Assembly: GCF_000585995.1 (NCBI RefSeq)
Contig: NZ_CP007410.1
Location: forward strand, 4,119,430-4,183,429
DNA from: Pseudomonas brassicacearum
GTDB lineage: Bacteria > Pseudomonadota > Gammaproteobacteria > Pseudomonadales > Pseudomonadaceae
DNA length: 64,000 nucleotides
Reading direction: 5' to 3'
Positions 60,629 through 64,000 of the stretch are shown here, in pieces (positions within the stretch are counted from its first letter, which is position 1; every line of letters begins with the position of its first letter). A program made the translations under genes and the position numbers. The notes beneath the pieces are model-generated. The model was not told the DNA's origin. It made no database searches and worked only from the letters and a program-made list of their open reading frames with translations.

Positions 60629-61677
60629 GGGGTTTGCTCTTGATTGGTCGTGCGGACGCGGCACACGTGTTTGTAGACGGTGTAGCCGCCAATACGGGTG
60701 ATGCGGTGGTGGGATGAGGTGATGAGGTAGCGGCCGCCGAGTTGGCCGGCCGCGGCCAGGGTGACGACGCTGCCGCTGACCAGGTTGGGTCGGCCCATGG
60801 CCGCCCAGCTGCCGGTGGTGCGTTCGCGGTTGGCTTTGGCCCGTTCTGCGTTGGCTTTCGCTTTGGACTCTTCGGTGGAGGCGCTGCGTTTGCGGCTTTT
60901 TTGGGTGTCGCCGCTGGTGGTGGTTTTGCTGAGGCTGCTGGGCACGGCAACGGTTTCGCCGTTCTCGATTTTGTAGGTAAGCAGTTGTTTGCTGGCGGGG
61001 TCTTTGTGTTTGAGCTCGATGGTCTGGGGGACGTTTTTTATTTGGTCGCGCAGGTTCACGCGGCTTAGGTCCTGGAGTATCAGGGTTGCTACCGGCGCGG
61101 TGTTGGCCAGCTCGCTAATGGCATGAAAGACCAGGCGTTGGCCGGTGATTTTGAAGGCGTAGTCGTACTCGGCGGCGAGATTGCGCAGGAAGGTCAGGTC
61201 GGCGTCTTGCTGGGTCAGCCGATCGAGAGGGATCGGTTGGATGTTGCCGATCAGCTGCAGGCCTTGGCGGGTGGCGATTTGCTGGGCGATCGTGGCCAGT
61301 GTGGTGTTTTCGTAGGCGTGGTGTTGTGTGGTGCGCAACGCCGCTTTAATGCCGGTGGCTAAGCCATGGAGTGTGATGGTCGAGGGTGGGCAGTTGAGTT
61401 CGATTTCGTCGATTTCGAAACGGCCGAGGGCGCGCAGGGGCTGACCCTCCCAGCCGATGGACAGTTCCAGGCTGTCGCCGTGGCCTGGGTACCATTGGTC
61501 ACGCCACTGGCCTTGTGTGTCTTCCAGCTCGACCGCCAGGCTATCGGCCTGGCCGGTGAGGTAATCGGTGTAGGACAAAGACAGCAGGTGTTGGCTGACA
61601 TTGCGGGTGATGTTGCGCTGCTGGTAGATGAGTACAAAGCGCGCCTGTGGCACCTGTTGGGGAATCATCGCATCCAT
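60625..61677 (-). CDS. Late control/baseplate hub protein D
   Basis: 350 residues of the P2 gpD/phage late control D family (gp27-like hub). Landmarks are LSLSYTDYLTGQADSLAVEL near 28-47, PSTITLHGLATGIKAALRT, and LTFLRNLAAEYDYAFKITGQ near 160-180. A Lys/Ala/Glu-rich linker (SRKRSASTEESKAKANAERA) precedes the last beta part. The second ATG at 61668 overlaps the X stop as ATGA and may be the real start. Confidence 0.9.
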   Translation of the reverse strand: MDAMIPQQVPQARFVLIYQQRNITRNVSQHLLSLSYTDYLTGQADSLAVELEDTQGQWRDQWYPGHGDSLELSIGWEGQPLRALGRFEIDEIELNCPPSTITLHGLATGIKAALRTTQHHAYENTTLATIAQQIATRQGLQLIGNIQPIPLDRLTQQDADLTFLRNLAAEYDYAFKITGQRLVFHAISELANTAPVATLILQDLSRVNLRDQIKNVPQTIELKHKDPASKQLLTYKIENGETVAVPSSLSKTTTSGDTQKSRKRSASTEESKAKANAERAKANRERTTGSWAAMGRPNLVSGSVVTLAAAGQLGGRYLITSSHHRITRIGGYTVYKHVCRVRTTNQEQTP

Positions 61678-61871
61678 GGCGGCAGATCTTCTGTGGTGGG
61701 CAGCGGTTGCAGTACAGGGATGGCGAGGGTCAGCCCCGCGGGCAATATGGCGCTGATGGGCACGTGGGGATTGGCCTGGACGATCGGCAAATAACGGTGG
61801 GCATCACCGTAATACCGCCAGGCCAATTGGTCCCAACGTTCGCCTTCGGTGGTGATATGCGCGATGAACAT
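61665..61871 (-). CDS. Tail protein X
   Basis: 68 residues. GERWDQLAWRYYGDAHRYLPIV with NPHV and LPAGLTLAIP is the LysM-like P2 gpX pattern; such small proteins sit at the tube/baseplate junction. Its ATG overlaps the U stop by one base. Confidence 0.92.
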   Translation of the reverse strand: MFIAHITTEGERWDQLAWRYYGDAHRYLPIVQANPHVPISAILPAGLTLAIPVLQPLPTTEDLPPWMR

Positions 61872-62752
61872 CAGGCCCTCCGGGTCAAGACTTGCGCGGC
61901 CAGCCCCGCCAATCGGGTGTTGGCCGCGTCCATGGTGCTGAGTGCTTGGTCCAGTGCTTCTTGGGACGCGGAAAAGCGATCGAGGATGTTGCCCAGGTCA
62001 ACGGGGTTCAAGCTGGCGCGTGCGCCCCTGACGTTGCCCAGCACTTGCTCGCCTAGGCGGGATAAATCTGAGCCATGCTCGAGCAACCCCGCGACGGTGG
62101 CTAACCCTTGCAGCGGCTCGATGACTCGCGCCGTGATGCCGAGTAGCTGCGGCACTTGGCCCAGGATCATGGCGGCGTTACCGTCCTTGACCGTGTGATA
62201 AAGGCTTTGGCCCGCCCTGAGCATGTTCGCTGCCGTTTTCGCATGGGCGATCACCTTTTGCGTGGTGCTGGGTGATGGCGTCACGCGGGTGATCCAGCCA
62301 GGTGAACCGCTATTGGCGGCTGACGTACCGCTCAGGGTGGCGTCGAGTAAGCCGGGGCGCGCGACTTTGCGCGTAAAGGTGCCGGTGTATTCCGCCAGAT
62401 TGAGCTGCACAGTGGCCGCTTTGGTCTGTCCGGTAGCGGTGGCGCGCCGCAGGGTGTTGCTGATGTGTCTGATGACATAGGCCCCCAGGTACTCGCCACT
62501 GCCCATGACGAAAGCCAACGGCTGGTGTTGGCTTTTGGCTTGGCGCAACGCTCGTAGACGTTCTTCGGGGTCGCCGAGCATCGGGTGTAACTCGATGGTC
62601 AGGTTGTATTCATCCAAGCCATCGCCCATCCATTCCAATAACGGCTTGCCCTGAATGCGCGCATGCTCGGCCCAATCGGCCGAGGCGTTGTGTTCCATGC
62701 CGCTGATGCCGCCTGCGACGGTGAATTCGATATCGCCCAAGATGGCAAACAT
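61871..62752 (-). CDS. Tail protein U
   Basis: 293 residues from MFAILGDIEF. The N-terminal 130 residues (GMEHNASADWAEHARIQGKPLLEWMGDGLDE, in pieces, and FVMGSGEYLGAYVI) match P2 gpU, a tail-completion protein. A C-terminal extension of about 150 residues is helical and poorly conserved-looking. Its start touches the tape-measure stop (TAATG). Confidence 0.9.
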   Translation of the reverse strand: MFAILGDIEFTVAGGISGMEHNASADWAEHARIQGKPLLEWMGDGLDEYNLTIELHPMLGDPEERLRALRQAKSQHQPLAFVMGSGEYLGAYVIRHISNTLRRATATGQTKAATVQLNLAEYTGTFTRKVARPGLLDATLSGTSAANSGSPGWITRVTPSPSTTQKVIAHAKTAANMLRAGQSLYHTVKDGNAAMILGQVPQLLGITARVIEPLQGLATVAGLLEHGSDLSRLGEQVLGNVRGARASLNPVDLGNILDRFSASQEALDQALSTMDAANTRLAGLAAQVLTRRA

Positions 62753-64000
62753 TAGGCGGTGACCTCGTCGGCGGGGCCGTAACTGCGGCGGCGTTTGTCG
62801 TGCAGGTAGCGCTCCATCAACCGCACCCATTCGGCATAACTGGCGTGTAAGCCTTGGTTGATCTGGTCCATGCCGGCACCGCTGGGTAGGTTGATCTGAG
62901 GCGAGAAATGGAAGGTCATTGGTCTCGCGAATTCAGAACCCGCTACGGCTGACCTTCGGCCAGTGCCGCCCATCATGCTGGCCTGGGTCACCTGCGCGGG
63001 ATTGGGCGGCGCCATATCGACCGCGCTTTGTGCGGCCATGCCAAGCGCCGCTTGCCGAACCAAGCCCGCCTGGGCGCGGATACCGAGGGCTGCACCTTCA
63101 CTGATGTTAGCGCCGTAACCGATGAAAACCCGGCTGGGGGACTCAATGCCCAGGGTTTCGGTAAACCAGCCCTTAACGGATGATCCAATGCCCACGACAC
63201 TGTCTTTAAGGGCGCCGGCCATGTTGCTGATGCCGTTGACCAACCCCGTGACCAGCAGCCCGCCGAACTCGGTGAATGTACCCGGTAGCTCGATACCCAA
63301 GTAACTCATGACACCGGCAAAGGCGCGGTAGAACCACCCGACCGGAGAGAAATTGACCAGTAAGCCGACGATGCCGGACAGACCGCCGCTAAAGCCAGTG
63401 GTGACCTCGGCCCACAGACCGGTGAAGAACGCTTTGATCGGCGCCCAGTGCCGGTAAATCAAATACGCCGCCAGCGCGATGCCGGTGATCAACAACCCAA
63501 TGGGATTGAGCATCAATGCTCGGCCAAGCCATAGGACGGCTTGCCCGGCGAGCTTCAAGCCGACCAACAACGTACCGCCAAGCATCTTGCCCAGGAACAG
63601 CGCGCCGCGGGCGACCTTGAGCAACCCTGCGCCGATACGGCTTAGCCGCGTGATGAGCGGCGCAAATGTTCCCGTCTGCCACAGGCCACGGAGCAACGCC
63701 CACTTGGCAGACATTGCGGTGACGGTGGTGGTCATGGCCACGAACGGTGCCATGACCAGTTGGGCGCCGTAGGCCACGCCGATGAAGGCCAGTTTGCCGA
63801 GCAGCAGGCCCCCCACCAAGCCGACCACGCCGCGAATAAGGTCTGGGTGCTGTTCTGACCAGGCCGAAAACGAGCGCATGAGCGGCACCACGGCGCGGCT
63901 GACGTCGACGATGGCGGGCAATAGCGCGCTGCCGACTGAAAGGCCGATGTCGGTCAGGTTGTTGCGCAGCTCTTTCAATTGCTCTTTGGAACTGCCCATG
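62752..64000 (-). CDS. Tail tape measure protein T (C-terminal part, cut by window edge)
   Basis: At least 415 residues; the N-terminal part lies beyond 64,000. Long hydrophobic helices (VVGLVGGLLLGKLAFIGVAY, GLLITGIALAAYLIYRHWAP) and the closing motif LGIESPSRVFIGYGANISEG are typical of P2-like tape measure proteins, which set tail length and help open the membrane. It heads the visible tail operon. Confidence 0.9.
   Translation of the reverse strand, partial: MGSSKEQLKELRNNLTDIGLSVGSALLPAIVDVSRAVVPLMRSFSAWSEQHPDLIRGVVGLVGGLLLGKLAFIGVAYGAQLVMAPFVAMTTTVTAMSAKWALLRGLWQTGTFAPLITRLSRIGAGLLKVARGALFLGKMLGGTLLVGLKLAGQAVLWLGRALMLNPIGLLITGIALAAYLIYRHWAPIKAFFTGLWAEVTTGFSGGLSGIVGLLVNFSPVGWFYRAFAGVMSYLGIELPGTFTEFGGLLVTGLVNGISNMAGALKDSVVGIGSSVKGWFTETLGIESPSRVFIGYGANISEGAALGIRAQAGLVRQAALGMAAQSAVDMAPPNPAQVTQASMMGGTGRRSAVAGSEFARPMTFHFSPQINLPSGAGMDQINQGLHASYAEWVRLMERYLHDKRRRSYGPADEVTA

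Overview
The window looks like the chromosome of a fluorescent Pseudomonas. The supporting signs are GC-rich coding with strong third-position bias, many LysR-type regulators each divergent from a small catabolic operon, a Pseudomonas-style lipopeptide synthetase with tandem thioesterases, and a P2-like (R-type tailocin/prophage) tail module. No rRNA, tRNA or CRISPR array was recognised.

Left arm (1-5.1 kb): the start of a sugar ABC-transporter ATPase runs off the left edge. In front of it lie two GntR-like inverted repeats and a decayed aldehyde dehydrogenase fragment. Next come a creatininase-family hydrolase and an MFS transporter, divergent from a LysR regulator that is broken by a one-base frameshift. 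A secreted Sel1-repeat-like protein follows.

Centre (5.7-34.4 kb): a non-ribosomal peptide synthetase locus of three overlapping genes. NRPS1 (C-A-T x3) and NRPS2 (docking domain, five C-A-T modules, two thioesterases) are followed by an MFS exporter. The binding-pocket residues I read give Val-Ala-Gln // Ala-Val-Ala-Pro-Thr, behind a starter-type condensation domain. The predicted product is therefore an octalipopeptide, probably linear. NRPS2 is interrupted in the Pro adenylation domain by loss of one C in a C7 run. A 1.2-kb stretch of the two Val modules is duplicated almost exactly.

Right-centre (34.6-53.6 kb): accessory metabolism. It holds a PEP mutase/isocitrate lyase family enzyme, a small secreted protein, an SDR/AraC pair, a LysR/Gfa-like pair and two unrecognised genes. 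It also holds a sugar-acid operon (MFS, UxaA/GarD-type dehydratase, aldehyde dehydrogenase, HpcH/HpaI aldolase) with a divergent LysR, a tartrate/D-malate dehydrogenase with a divergent LysR, and an SDR/quinone oxidoreductase/SnoaL-like operon with a divergent LysR.

Right arm (53.6-64 kb): the minus-strand tail end of a P2-like phage or tailocin. Its order is tape measure (cut by the edge), U, X, D, V, W, J, I, fibre, fibre-associated DUF4376 protein, Com, cytosine-5 methyltransferase, a fragment, a tiny ORF and a GIY-YIG protein. One plus-strand membrane-protein gene (a moron) sits between V and W. The most interesting elements are the octalipopeptide synthetase, the Com-methyltransferase overlap (reminiscent of Mu com-mom) and the opposite-strand moron.
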